A DNA stretch of 64,000 nucleotides from Saprospiraceae bacterium. GTDB lineage: Bacteria > Bacteroidota > Bacteroidia > Chitinophagales > Saprospiraceae. This document shows positions 35,061-44,399 of this stretch, in pieces. The position numbers and the translations under genes were made by a program. The notes below the pieces were generated by a model. It was not told the origin of the DNA and made no database searches. It worked only from the letters and a program-made list of their open reading frames with translations. Location: contig JANWXM010000008.1 in assembly GCA_025055285.1 (NCBI GenBank), positions 1-64,000 on the forward strand, in the 5' to 3' direction. Positions within the stretch are counted from its first letter, which is position 1, and the number at the start of each line of letters is the position of its first letter.

Positions 35061-35486
35061 TTATCCATGTTGTTCTGCCGGAGTTTGGCTGGTTTCTTCT
35101 AGCAGGCCGTTCTTGCGCTTATAATCCGCAATAGCAGCCTTGATAGCGTCCTCGGCCAACACAGAGCAGTGGATTTTAACCGGCGGCAAGGCCAGTTCTT
35201 CCACGATGTCCATGTTGTTAATCTTGAGGGCTTCCTCTATAGTTTTTCCTTTGAGCCACTCGGTGGCCAGCGATGAAGAAGCGATGGCAGAACCGCAACC
35301 AAAGGTTTTGAACTTCGCGTCGCGGATAATACCGGTCTCTTCATCTACTTCGATTTGGAGACGCATGACGTCGCCACACTCGGGTGCACCGACCAGACCT
35401 GTGCCTACATTTTTTTTGTTTTTATCCAATACGCCTACGTTGCGTGGATTTTGAAAGTGGTCTAAAACTTTGCTGCTGTATGCCAT
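35061..35486 (-). CDS. iscU: Fe-S cluster scaffold protein IscU
   Basis: A 141-residue scaffold. ATG 35486 (MAYSSKVLDHFQNPRNVGVL) is the family start; the frame extends only three codons upstream. The three ligand Cys lie in GAPECGDVM, FKTFGCGSAIASSS and LPPVKIHCSVLAEDAIKAA; LPPVK is the HscA-recognition motif, although hscA is not in this window. It lies 168 bp after iscS and 2 bp before iscA. Confidence 0.96.
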   Translation of the reverse strand: MAYSSKVLDHFQNPRNVGVLDKNKKNVGTGLVGAPECGDVMRLQIEVDEETGIIRDAKFKTFGCGSAIASSSLATEWLKGKTIEEALKINNMDIVEELALPPVKIHCSVLAEDAIKAAIADYKRKNGLLEETSQTPAEQHG

Positions 35487-35654
35487 AGCACACAATGTTT
35501 TGAATGACAGGGTATAGAAAAATTGACGAACGTTTTTTACTTCTTTCTTTTGGTAAGCCTATACCAAAGCCCTCGAGCGAAATAGACAATGCGATACAGA
35601 AGTGCAGTTATAGGGTCAGGAGGAGCTTCCAACGGCATAGCATTTGACGTTTAG

Positions 35655-36875
35655 TTAATGAGCGGCCCATTCAATTTTGCTCAGGTCAACGCCTTCTTTA
35701 TACATTTCCCATATTGGGCTGATTTCACGCATGTGGTTGACGCCTTTTTTCACCTCTTCGATGGTGATATCTATATCCTCCTCTGTAGTGAAACGACCGA
35801 GAGAGAAGCGAATAGACGAATGAGCAAGATCATCGCCCAATCCCATGGCTACTAGCACGTAAGAAGGCTCCAAAGAGGCAGAAGTACATGCCGAACCTGA
35901 AGAGACGGCGATGCGCTGGTTGAAAGTCATCATCAATCCTTCGCCTTCAACATGTTTGAAGGAGATGTTAGTTACGTGAGGCATCCGACTTTCGCGCGAA
36001 CCATTGACCTGAGTTTCTTCCAACTCGAGCAAGGCATTTTCTAGTTTATCGCGCAGCCGACGCAAGCGCTCGGCCTCTTCAGCCATGCATCCGCGGGCAA
36101 TTTCCGCCGCCTTGCCGAAGCCTACGATACCCGGCACGTTGAGCGTGCCCGAACGCATGCCGCGCTCGTGACCACCGCCATCTATCTGGGCCGTCACCTT
36201 GACGCGCGGATTTTTGCGACTCACATAAAGGGCGCCTATGCCTTTTGGCCCATACATCTTATGCGCCGTGAACGACATCAGGTGAATGCCTATTTCTTTT
36301 GGATAGGTAGGTATTTTACCTACCGCCTGCGTAGCATCGCTATGGAAAAGTACGCCATGTTTCTCGCAAATGGCCGCGATTTCACGCATCGGCTGAATGA
36401 CACCTGTTTCGTTGTTCGCCCACATGACGCTGACCAAAATAGTCGTGGGACGAATAGCAGCTTCTAGCGCTTCGAGGTCGATGAGCCCTTTCTCGTTTAC
36501 CTTCAAGTAAGTTACTTCTGCTCCCATTTTTTCCAAATGGCGACAGGTATCCAAAATGGCCTTGTGCTCCGTTTCTACCGTGATGATGTGATTGCCCTTG
36601 CGCGCATACATTTCGAAGACGCCTTTCAGTGCTAAGTTATTGCTTTCCGTAGCGCCAGAAGTAAAGATAATTTCCTTGTCTTCAACACCAATAAGCTGGG
36701 CAATTTGCTCACGAGCATAATCAACTGCCTCCTCTGCTTCCCAGCCAAAGGGATGGCTGCGGCTAGCAGCATTGCCCGGATGATCATAAAAATACGGAAG
36801 CATAGCTTCTACCACCCGCGGATCACAGGGCGTAGTAGCGTTGTTATCGAGATAGATTCGTCCGAATTTGTCCAT
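35655..36875 (-). CDS. iscS: Cysteine desulfurase IscS
   Basis: A 406-residue PLP enzyme that takes sulfur from cysteine for Fe-S clusters and tRNA thiolation. Visible are the N-terminal [19 protein letters not shown], the PLP-Lys motif [17 protein letters not shown], and the active Cys in [17 protein letters not shown]. Length is normal for group I desulfurases. It leads a short ISC operon lacking iscR, hscA, hscB and fdx. A -7 box lies at 36929-36936. Confidence 0.96.
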   Translation of the reverse strand: MDKFGRIYLDNNATTPCDPRVVEAMLPYFYDHPGNAASRSHPFGWEAEEAVDYAREQIAQLIGVEDKEIIFTSGATESNNLALKGVFEMYARKGNHIITVETEHKAILDTCRHLEKMGAEVTYLKVNEKGLIDLEALEAAIRPTTILVSVMWANNETGVIQPMREIAAICEKHGVLFHSDATQAVGKIPTYPKEIGIHLMSFTAHKMYGPKGIGALYVSRKNPRVKVTAQIDGGGHERGMRSGTLNVPGIVGFGKAAEIARGCMAEEAERLRRLRDKLENALLELEETQVNGSRESRMPHVTNISFKHVEGEGLMMTFNQRIAVSSGSACTSASLEPSYVLVAMGLGDDLAHSSIRFSLGRFTTEEDIDITIEEVKKGVNHMREISPIWEMYKEGVDLSKIEWAAH

Positions 36876-36928
36876 AGATTGAAAGTGTGATTTTAATTTA
36901 GATTGATTCTACTTCGTCTTTTAGACTG

Positions 36929-36936
36929 CAAAATTA
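36929..36936 (-). promoter_or_regulatory. -7 box for iscS
   Basis: TAATTTTG on the minus strand fits TAnnTTTG, 53 nt before the iscS ATG. Confidence 0.45.
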
Positions 36937-37476
36937 ACAAGGACGGGAAGGATATTGTTTAGAAAAAATCTGCTTAAATTTTAGATAGAAGATCTGAGAT
37001 GCGCTCTATAGTCTTTACCTTTATGGCGAGCATAGGATGGAAGCGCTTTTTCGGCATCTAACACCGTGGACAGAGCCCTCGTTGCGGGTATACCTGCATA
37101 CCTCCAAAACCTGCCGCACGATACTAGGAATTCCTCTGCACAGCGATTGCTGTAAAAGTGTTCAATCAAGGTGAAGGGGTTATTCTCTTCTGGCCGCCTG
37201 CACTTAGAAAATCTACTTTCTAGTAGATATTGGATATGGAAGAAGGTTCTTGTGCTCATCCACCTAATAGATTAGGCGGTTACGGAGTATTCGACGTACT
37301 AGCTGCGACTGCACAAAATGGTCTAGCGAAAGCAGCATTCTTCCTTGCCTGCGCAAGATCTTGTCGGACTCTACTCGAAGAGAAGCATCGGTTTAGTCGC
37401 CAAATTAGGGCGGTTTTCTTCGTAAAAAGAGTACCAGCGTAAATTCCTCAGTTATCAGTAGTAAGCAAAGTCGCCT

Positions 37477-37484
37477 ATCTTTGC
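37477..37484 (+). promoter_or_regulatory. -7 box for the DPP-IV peptidase gene
   Basis: TATCTTTG followed by CC, 46 nt ahead of ATG 37531. It favours ATG 37531 over the TTG at 37504, though both lie downstream. Confidence 0.5.
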
Positions 37485-37530
37485 CGAGTTTACCGGGCAT
37501 GTATTGCGTCGACGTACAACCTTTTTTCTT

Positions 37531-39702
37531 ATGCAAAAGATTTTTGGCATTTGTCTTTTTTGGTCGTTAGCTGTTGTTTTAGTTGCGCAGAACATACGCT
37601 GGACGCCTGAGGGAGACAGCTATTGGGAATATGAGGAAGAGCGTGGTCAAATCGTGAAGGTTACGCTGCCCGAGCGGAAGCGCGAAGTGGTTGTTACCTC
37701 GCAGCAGTTGACCCAGCCCGGCGCTTTAGCTCCTATGTCCATACGCGACTTCTCTTTCTCAGAGGATGGAACTAAGGTGCTTTTGTATACAAATGCCAAA
37801 CGCGTGTGGCGCTACGATACTCGAGGCGATTACTGGGTTTTTGACATAAAAAAAGGAGAGTTACGCCAGTTAGGTAAAGACCGCCCATCTTCCTCGCTTA
37901 TGTTTGCCAAGTTCTCTCCAGACGGCCAGAAGGTTGCGTATGTGAGCGAGCGTAACATATATGTGGAGGATCTCAACACGGGTAAGGTAACTCAGTTGAC
38001 GCAAAGTGATGCGCGCAGTAAGCTGATTAACGGCACCTTTGACTGGGTGTACGAAGAAGAGTTCGATTGTCGCGATGGTTTTCGCTGGAGCCCCGATAGT
38101 CGGAAAATTGCTTACTGGCAGATTGACGCCAACCGAGTACGCGAGTTCTATCTAATAAACAATATAGACTCTGTGTATTCTATCATCATCCCTATTGAGT
38201 ACCCCAAAGTAGGTGAACCGCCCTCGCCATATCGAATCGGCGTGGTGGACGTTGCTACAGCGCAGACGCGTTGGATGGATATACCAGGCGATCCGACGAA
38301 TACGTATTTGCCTCGCATGGAATGGGCTGCAAACTCGTCAGAGCTATTGCTCCAGCAGCTCAACCGAAAACAAAATACCTCTCAATTACTGCTGTGTTCA
38401 GTAGTCACGGGAAAAGCTCAGGTGATTTACACAGAAACTGATGAGGCCTGGATCGACTTAAAGGCGAGTGGAGAGAAAGGTTATTGGGATTGGCTGGAAG
38501 GAGGTCGTTCTTTTTTGTGGATTTCAGAAAAGGACGGCTGGCGCCATGCCTATCGAGTCAGTCGAGATGGCAAATCAGAAACCCTCCTCACACCAGGTAA
38601 TTACGATATTCTTCGCATTACGCGCATAGATGAAAAAGGTGGTTATCTATATTTTACAGCCTCTCCTTATAATGCTACGCAGGAATACCTTTATCGTATT
38701 CGAATGGACGGCAAAAGTCAACCTGAGCGACTTTCGCCCAGTGGTCAGGTAGGCACGCATCATTACGCCATCTCACCCAACGCGCGCTATGCGTTGCACA
38801 TCTTTTCCAACCATTACACGCCTCGAATGGAGGAATGGATCACTCTACCTGAGCACAAGCCTCTTGATCCGAAAGAGGCCATTCCTCTAGAGATTCATCC
38901 GCCTAGCGATAAGAAGATGGATTTTTTCCAGGTGACCACCGAAGACAGTGTTGTGCTAGACGGTTGGATGATCAAACCTGCCGACTTTGACTCCACAAAA
39001 CGCTATCCTATCGTTTTTTATGTTTACACTGAGCCAGCGGGAACGACAGTGCGCGACCAATTCGGAGTGGGCCGAAATCGCTTATATCTCGGAGACATGA
39101 GTAAAGACGGCTACATCTATGCTTCACTCGATGGCCGGGGTACCCCAGCTCCGAAAGGCCGCGCCTGGCGCAAGGCGATTTACCGCAAAATCGGTATACT
39201 GAACATTCGCGATCAGGCTATGGGAGCTAAGGCCATGTTTCGGCGCTGGCCTTGGATCGATACTTCTCGCGTTGCTGTACATGGGTGGAGCGGCGGTGGC
39301 GCTGCTACCCTTAACCTTTTGTTTCAATATCCCGATATTTATCACACAGGCATAGCTATAGCGGCGATTACCAATCAACTCACTTACGACAACATTTACC
39401 AGGAGCGATACATGGGCTTGCCGCAGGAGAACCGCGAAGACTTCATTGCGGGCTCGCCCGTCACATACGCCAAGAACCTGCGGGGAAACCTACTCTACAT
39501 TCATGGAACAGCCGACGACAACGTGCATTATCAGAACGCTGAAATTCTTATCAATGAATTAATTAAACACAACAAACAATTTCAGTTCATGGCCTATCCC
39601 AATCGTTCGCATAGCCTATCAGAAGGCGAAGGCACTAGTCGGCACCTGGCTACGCTGTTTACCAACTTTTTAAGAACACATTGCCCACCAGGCGGTCGAT
39701 AA
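37531..39702 (+). CDS. Secreted dipeptidyl peptidase IV-type S9 peptidase
   Basis: A 723-residue prolyl-peptidase-family protein. ATG 37531 opens a signal peptide (MQKIFGICLFWSLAVVLVAQ); TTG 37504 is the alternative. The N-terminal beta-propeller (about residues 60-450) includes KFSPDGQKVAYVSERNIYVE and the Glu pair in DWVYEEEF that binds the substrate N-terminus in DPP-IV. The alpha/beta-hydrolase half has the nucleophile GWSGGG, the Asp in HGTADDNVHYQN and the His in PNRSHSLSEGEG. It cleaves X-Pro dipeptides from peptides, probably in the periplasm. Single-gene unit with its own promoter. Confidence 0.93.
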   Translation: MQKIFGICLFWSLAVVLVAQNIRWTPEGDSYWEYEEERGQIVKVTLPERKREVVVTSQQLTQPGALAPMSIRDFSFSEDGTKVLLYTNAKRVWRYDTRGDYWVFDIKKGELRQLGKDRPSSSLMFAKFSPDGQKVAYVSERNIYVEDLNTGKVTQLTQSDARSKLINGTFDWVYEEEFDCRDGFRWSPDSRKIAYWQIDANRVREFYLINNIDSVYSIIIPIEYPKVGEPPSPYRIGVVDVATAQTRWMDIPGDPTNTYLPRMEWAANSSELLLQQLNRKQNTSQLLLCSVVTGKAQVIYTETDEAWIDLKASGEKGYWDWLEGGRSFLWISEKDGWRHAYRVSRDGKSETLLTPGNYDILRITRIDEKGGYLYFTASPYNATQEYLYRIRMDGKSQPERLSPSGQVGTHHYAISPNARYALHIFSNHYTPRMEEWITLPEHKPLDPKEAIPLEIHPPSDKKMDFFQVTTEDSVVLDGWMIKPADFDSTKRYPIVFYVYTEPAGTTVRDQFGVGRNRLYLGDMSKDGYIYASLDGRGTPAPKGRAWRKAIYRKIGILNIRDQAMGAKAMFRRWPWIDTSRVAVHGWSGGGAATLNLLFQYPDIYHTGIAIAAITNQLTYDNIYQERYMGLPQENREDFIAGSPVTYAKNLRGNLLYIHGTADDNVHYQNAEILINELIKHNKQFQFMAYPNRSHSLSEGEGTSRHLATLFTNFLRTHCPPGGR

Positions 39703-39860
39703 GTCCTGACTGAAAGATGGCCACAAGAATATCACGCCGAGCAGCTACTGGCGTTGCCTTCCCTCACTCAGCGCCAAAGAAGCCAACCACGCACCTCCAC
39801 ATGGACAACACCCTGAATGTGAATAACGAACATAACTCGCTTTGTAAAATCTTTTACTGT

Positions 39861-40751
39861 ATGAAGCGCTTGATTTTGACTCTATTCTTAACTTTATTAG
39901 GAGTACTGCCAGTAATGGCTCAAAAGAAGAAAAAATTAGCCGCCGATTTTTCCTTTCCCGATAGCCTATCGGCGCCTGCTAAGGTGACCTTCACCAACCG
40001 CTCCTCAGGAGGAGAGATTTATGAGTGGGACTTTGGCGATGGTACCACCTCAAGTGAGGTTAGCCCAACCCATATTTATAAGCGGTCGGGCAATTACGTA
40101 GTTAAGCTCACTATTCGCCAAGGGAAGAAAAGCAAGAGCGTAGAGAAAGTTGTTCCCATCAAGGCTCCAGATCGATGCCTCATTGAGATTGAAACAGAAT
40201 ATGGCACGATGCTCGCTGAGCTGTTTTCCAGTACGCCCAAACACCGCGATAATTTTGTGAAGCTGGCGGAGGAGGGCTTCTACGATGGGCTGCTTTTTCA
40301 CCGCGTCATAAAGGGATTTATGATTCAGGGCGGCGATCCGCTATCGCGCAATGCTTCACCTGAACAAATGTTAGGCATGGGTGGGCCGGGTTACCAAATT
40401 CCAGCCGAATTTGTGGACTCACTCATCCATACAAAGGGTGCTATTGCGGCAGCGCGCACCAACAATCCGAAAAAAGAATCGAGTGGTTCCCAATTTTATA
40501 TTGTCCAAGGAGCGCCTGTGGGAGAGGAACAGCTCAATCAAATTGAATTAATGCGCAACTTTCGCTATACGGCGCAACAGCGCGAAGCGTATCGCAAATG
40601 GGGTGGTGCACCGCACTTAGACCGAGAGTACACAGTTTTCGGACGCGTCATTGAAGGTCTAGATGTAATTGACCGCATTGCTGCCGTAGAGACGGGTTTC
40701 GCCGACCGCCCAAAAAAGGATGTATGGATGAAAGTGCGCGTCATCAAATAG
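39861..40751 (+). CDS. Secreted PKD-domain/cyclophilin peptidyl-prolyl isomerase fusion
   Basis: A 296-residue protein. ATG 39861 (MKRLILTLFLTLLGVLPVMA) starts a clear signal peptide; the frame open upstream to 39717 has no such feature. Residues about 27-100 form a PKD immunoglobulin-like domain with the hallmark YEWDFGDGTTSSEVSPTHIY. Residues about 105-296 form a cyclophilin domain with GLLFHRVIKGFMIQGGDPLS (catalytic Arg, Phe, Met, Gln) and SGSQFYIV. It would speed proline isomerisation in exported proteins. PKD fused to a cyclophilin is an unusual arrangement. It lies 11 bp before recJ, probably co-transcribed. Confidence 0.9.
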   Translation: MKRLILTLFLTLLGVLPVMAQKKKKLAADFSFPDSLSAPAKVTFTNRSSGGEIYEWDFGDGTTSSEVSPTHIYKRSGNYVVKLTIRQGKKSKSVEKVVPIKAPDRCLIEIETEYGTMLAELFSSTPKHRDNFVKLAEEGFYDGLLFHRVIKGFMIQGGDPLSRNASPEQMLGMGGPGYQIPAEFVDSLIHTKGAIAAARTNNPKKESSGSQFYIVQGAPVGEEQLNQIELMRNFRYTAQQREAYRKWGGAPHLDREYTVFGRVIEGLDVIDRIAAVETGFADRPKKDVWMKVRVIK

Positions 40752-40762
40752 CGGGGTAAGTT

Positions 40763-42490
40763 ATGGGTGTCGTAGAGCCTCGATGGCGGCTAATAGAGAC
40801 CGACGAAGGAGTAGTGGAGCGGTTGCGTCAGATGCTAGGGATACATCCGGCGCTGTGTCGGATACTGGCTCAACGCGGTATTCACACGTTTGACGATGCC
40901 AAACGCTTCTTTCGCCCTTCGCTAAGCCATTTACACTCGCCTTTTCAGCTTCGAGACATGGAGCGAGCGGTTGAGCGCGTGTTGCGCGCAGTTAGAAATG
41001 GCGAACGCATTTTGCTCTATGGCGATTACGATGCAGATGGCATAACGGGAGTGGCCCTGTTGTATGCCTTCCTGTCACGCTTTCACCCTCTTTTAGACTA
41101 CTACTTACCCGATCGAGAGCGAGAAGGCTACGGTATCAGCCTCGCCGGAATTGAGTATGCTTGCCAGACGAATACTTCATTGCTTATTACTGTAGACTGT
41201 GGCACACACGCTCATCGGCCTATAGCGCTTGCCAAGGAATACGGCATAGATGTGATCGTATGCGACCATCATTTGCCCGAAGAGGAGGGCTGGCCACCGG
41301 CATATGCTACGCTCAATCCCAAGCGGCCCGATTGCCCATATCCGAACAAACACCTAAGCGGATGCGGCGTCGCGTTCAAATTAGCTCAAGGTCTATGCCA
41401 AGCAAGGAACGCTGCACCAGAGGAATGGGAAGACTTACTGGACTTAGTAGCCTTAAGCACGTGTTGCGACTTGGTAGCGCTAGTTGGCGAAAATCGCACG
41501 CTGACCCACTTTGGCCTGGAGCGCCTTGGCCATCAAGCGCGAATTGGTGTGTGGGCTCTTGTGCAGAAGAGCGGCTGTTCGCCGCCGCTAAAGGTGCGCG
41601 ATGTTGTCTTCGGGTTAGGGCCTTTGGTCAATGCAGCGGGCCGGATGGGCGATGCTCGCGACGCTGTGCGCCTCCTGTTATCGAATGACCGGCGCAATGC
41701 TCTCCAGCAAGCAGCCGTACTGGTGGCTAAAAACCGCAGGCGGCAGCAAATCGAACGCACTGCTACGGCACGGGCAATTAGGCAGCTCACTCAGCAAAGA
41801 GGTTTCAAACAACGAAAGAGCATCGTTTGGTTCGAATCTAGCCTTCCTAGAGGTATCGCAGGCATAGTAGCAAGTCGCTTGGCTGAGCACTTTCACCGCC
41901 CTACCCTAGTGCTTACTCAAAGCGGCGAAATGGCAACGGGTTCTGGTCGGTCGGTGCCTGGCTTTGACCTGTATGCTGCGCTCAAGCACTGCCAGCATTT
42001 GCTCACTTCTTTTGGCGGGCACACTCATGCTGCCGGGATGGAACTCGCTGTGACACAGGTGCCAGCCTTAATCGAGCAGTTTGAGGCGGTTGTTCAAGAA
42101 CGATTGCCTCCAGAAGCTGAACAGCCTGAAATCCCGTTGTGTAGTGTGCTCGAATTGGCCGATGTGACACCTGCCTTTTGGCGGACGCTAAAACAATTTG
42201 CACCCTTTGGGCCGGGAAATATGACACCTATTTTCTTAGCGAGAGGAGTGCGAGACTCTGGCTATAGTCGTTGCCTCCACTCTGGGCACGTCCAATTCTC
42301 CGTTCGGCAGGGAGACGGCCCGATCTTTACAGGCGTCGGATACAACATGGCCAAGCACTTTCAACAAATTCGACATGAACCTTTTGATTTGGCCTTTAGC
42401 CTACAGGAAGATATGTTTCAGGGAACGGCATCTCTCTGCTTGCGGGCGCGTGCATTGCGTCCTGCCTCTAGAGAATTACCAGATGAGTGA
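40763..42490 (+). CDS. recJ: Single-stranded-DNA exonuclease RecJ
   Basis: A 575-residue DHH-family 5'-3' exonuclease of recombination and repair. Motifs I-III are YGDYDADGITGVALL, the VDCGTHA region and the CDHH element (VIVCDHHLPEE); the DHHA1 domain shows SGRSVPGFDLYAAL and FGGHTHAAGMELA. The C-terminal OB domain follows. Length is normal. It follows the PKD-cyclophilin gene by 11 bp. Confidence 0.95.
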   Translation: MGVVEPRWRLIETDEGVVERLRQMLGIHPALCRILAQRGIHTFDDAKRFFRPSLSHLHSPFQLRDMERAVERVLRAVRNGERILLYGDYDADGITGVALLYAFLSRFHPLLDYYLPDREREGYGISLAGIEYACQTNTSLLITVDCGTHAHRPIALAKEYGIDVIVCDHHLPEEEGWPPAYATLNPKRPDCPYPNKHLSGCGVAFKLAQGLCQARNAAPEEWEDLLDLVALSTCCDLVALVGENRTLTHFGLERLGHQARIGVWALVQKSGCSPPLKVRDVVFGLGPLVNAAGRMGDARDAVRLLLSNDRRNALQQAAVLVAKNRRRQQIERTATARAIRQLTQQRGFKQRKSIVWFESSLPRGIAGIVASRLAEHFHRPTLVLTQSGEMATGSGRSVPGFDLYAALKHCQHLLTSFGGHTHAAGMELAVTQVPALIEQFEAVVQERLPPEAEQPEIPLCSVLELADVTPAFWRTLKQFAPFGPGNMTPIFLARGVRDSGYSRCLHSGHVQFSVRQGDGPIFTGVGYNMAKHFQQIRHEPFDLAFSLQEDMFQGTASLCLRARALRPASRELPDE

Positions 42491-42543
42491 AGGGATGAAA
42501 TGGCTTAACCGAAAGATAATATTTTCTTAGGGAACGCCATTCT

Positions 42544-42551
42544 TACCTTTG
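42544..42551 (+). promoter_or_regulatory. -7 box for the betaine-lipid gene pair
   Basis: TACCTTTG followed by C. It overlaps the TTG at 42549, so that codon cannot start translation of this transcript; ATG 42576 lies 24 nt downstream. Confidence 0.5.
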
Positions 42552-42575
42552 CTTAGAGATGATCCCTACCCTGTC

Positions 42576-43745
42576 ATGGGCTTGATACACTCGCTGAACG
42601 AGCGCATCTTTCACCATATACACAACAAGAGTTTGGTATATAACGCTTGTTGGGAGGATCCTAGGTGCGATCGGCAGCTGCTTCAATTGACACCCATGAG
42701 TCGAGTAGTAGTGCTCACTAGTGCTGGGTGTAATGCGCTAGATTATCTACTCGACGACGTCGCTCATATTTCCTGCGTAGACGTCAATCCGCGCCAAAAT
42801 GCATTGCTGCAATTTAAGGTTGCCTTGTTTGAAGGAAGCGATTACGACACGCTTTTTCGCTTCTTTGGAGACGGGAAATTCGACAGGGCGCGCGAAGTAT
42901 TCTACGACTGTGTTTTTCCGCGTTTGCACGATGCCTTTTCTCGTCGGTGGTGGGAATACTTTATCGATGCCTTCTCAGGTCGAGGCCTTCGGCCCTCGTT
43001 CTACTGGCACGGCAGCAGTGGTGTAGCCGCCTGGCTGATTCGGCAGTGGTTGCGCGTTCGTCCATCCGCTTGGAAAATGGCTCAGGCCCTTTTCGCTGCC
43101 AAAGACATGGAAGAACAGGCTTACTACTACGATAAACTAGAGCCTTGCTTTTTTACGCCTTTGTTCACATGGGCGCTGCGTCAGCATGCATTTCAGAGTA
43201 TGTTGGGCGTGCCTACGAGCCAGCAGAAACTTGCCGCTGCACCTTACTCTAGTGGTCTAGTCGGCTATTTCGTTGATTGTTTGCGCAGAGTGCTTCGCAA
43301 CTTACCCCTTCAGGACAACTACTTTTGGAAACTTTATTTTTATGGGCACTACACTTCTGCGTGTTGCCCAAACTATCTGAAGAGCGAGTACTTCAGCGTA
43401 ATTCGACAACGCGTATCGCGCATAAGCACGCATACCTCGACGTTGAGCGAATTTCTAAAGCAGCACCCCGGTCAATATACGCACTTTGTGCTGCTTGACC
43501 ATCAAGATTGGATGGCAAGAGAACCTGCTATGGGTTCTGCCCTGGAAGAAGAATGGCGCCTTATTTTGGACAACGCTGCTCCAGGAGCCTATGTGTTGAT
43601 GCGGTCGGCTGCACGCGAACTCGACTTCTTACCTAACTTTATCCAGCGACGAGTTGTTTTCGACATCGAGACAGCGGAGCGCGTCCACCGCCAGGATCGC
43701 GTAGGTACTTATGCCAGCACGTGGATTGGTCAAATCGTCCTGTGA
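42576..43745 (+). CDS. BtaA-like S-adenosylmethionine:diacylglycerol 3-amino-3-carboxypropyltransferase (DUF3419)
   Basis: A 389-residue protein. It shows the family opening LVYNACWEDPRCDRQLLQL (WEDP motif), an AdoMet-binding region VVLTSAGCNALDYLLDD followed by VDVNPRQNALLQFK, and the late FVLLDHQDWM motif. BtaA moves the aminocarboxypropyl group of AdoMet to diacylglycerol, making DGHS, the first step of betaine lipid (DGTS) synthesis at the membrane. Length fits bacterial BtaA (about 400). The next gene, directly abutting, is a BtaB-like N-methyltransferase, which strongly supports the assignment. Betaine lipids are best known from alphaproteobacteria, algae and fungi. ATG 42576 is chosen because the promoter covers the upstream TTG 42549. 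Confidence 0.82.
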   Translation: MGLIHSLNERIFHHIHNKSLVYNACWEDPRCDRQLLQLTPMSRVVVLTSAGCNALDYLLDDVAHISCVDVNPRQNALLQFKVALFEGSDYDTLFRFFGDGKFDRAREVFYDCVFPRLHDAFSRRWWEYFIDAFSGRGLRPSFYWHGSSGVAAWLIRQWLRVRPSAWKMAQALFAAKDMEEQAYYYDKLEPCFFTPLFTWALRQHAFQSMLGVPTSQQKLAAAPYSSGLVGYFVDCLRRVLRNLPLQDNYFWKLYFYGHYTSACCPNYLKSEYFSVIRQRVSRISTHTSTLSEFLKQHPGQYTHFVLLDHQDWMAREPAMGSALEEEWRLILDNAAPGAYVLMRSAARELDFLPNFIQRRVVFDIETAERVHRQDRVGTYASTWIGQIVL

Positions 43746-44399
43746 ATGAATCCTCCACAAGAACATACGCCCTCCCAGCCACAAATTATTCAACAATATT
43801 ACCGGTGGCATGCGCGGATTTACGACGCTACGCGATGGTGCTTCTTGTTCGGCCGACGCCGCTTACTTTCCCTATTGCCTCAACGACCGGCGCTTCGCGT
43901 CGTCGAAATCGGTTGTGGCACAGGCGTCAATCTCAGGCGCTTAGCTCGCCAACACCCGGACTGGCAACTCACAGGCATCGACGTATCGCGACATATGCTC
44001 GACCGAGCGTTCAAAGCTCTAAAGCCCTACACTATGCGCGTCTTTTTGTTGGAGAAAAGCTACGGTAAAGGGCATTTTCACTTAAAGGAAAAAGCCGATG
44101 TTATTCTGTTTTCGTATTCTTTGACGATGATCAATCCAGGCTTTGAAGCGGCCATTGAACAAGCTCACGACGATTTAAAGCCGGGCGGCTGTATTGCAGT
44201 TGTGGATTTTCACGATACGCTTTTTTCGTGGTTTCGTCAGTGGATGCGCCTCAATCATGTGCGCATGGAAGGACATCTTTTGCCTGTATTGAAACAACAT
44301 TTTGAAACGGAGCGATGTGAAATACGCCGCGCCTTTGGCGGGTTGTGGCGATACATGATTTTCGTTGGGTCAAAACCGAGATCGTCGGCAGATGCATGA
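43746..44399 (+). CDS. BtaB-like AdoMet N-methyltransferase
   Basis: A 217-residue class I methyltransferase starting immediately after the btaA-like stop. Residues 18-36 hold the BtaB-type YRWHARIYDATRWCFLFGRR; the AdoMet site is VVEIGCGTGVNL (about 53-64), followed by the acidic LTGIDVSRHMLDRA and the post-I motif VILFSYSLTMI. BtaB trimethylates DGHS to the betaine lipid DGTS. Size and neighbour match the Rhodobacter pair. Another lipid or quinone methyltransferase role cannot be excluded from the methyltransferase alone. Confidence 0.8.
   Translation: MNPPQEHTPSQPQIIQQYYRWHARIYDATRWCFLFGRRRLLSLLPQRPALRVVEIGCGTGVNLRRLARQHPDWQLTGIDVSRHMLDRAFKALKPYTMRVFLLEKSYGKGHFHLKEKADVILFSYSLTMINPGFEAAIEQAHDDLKPGGCIAVVDFHDTLFSWFRQWMRLNHVRMEGHLLPVLKQHFETERCEIRRAFGGLWRYMIFVGSKPRSSADA

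Larger units (their letters stand above)
36876..37530. other. Intergenic region between divergent iscS and the DPP-IV gene
   Basis: A 655-bp stretch holding the promoters of both flanking genes. In the middle is a perfect 7-bp inverted repeat with a 4-base loop, ATCTACT-TTCT-AGTAGAT (37211-37228). Two short overlapping open frames (36981-37259 minus, 37230-37442 plus) show no recognisable protein features and are not called. Nothing else is supported. Confidence 0.5.

Noticed and set aside
36981-37442. Two small overlapping open frames between iscS and DPP-IV
   Set aside because: They overlap on opposite strands, have no protein family features, signal peptide or promoter box, and lie in a promoter region.
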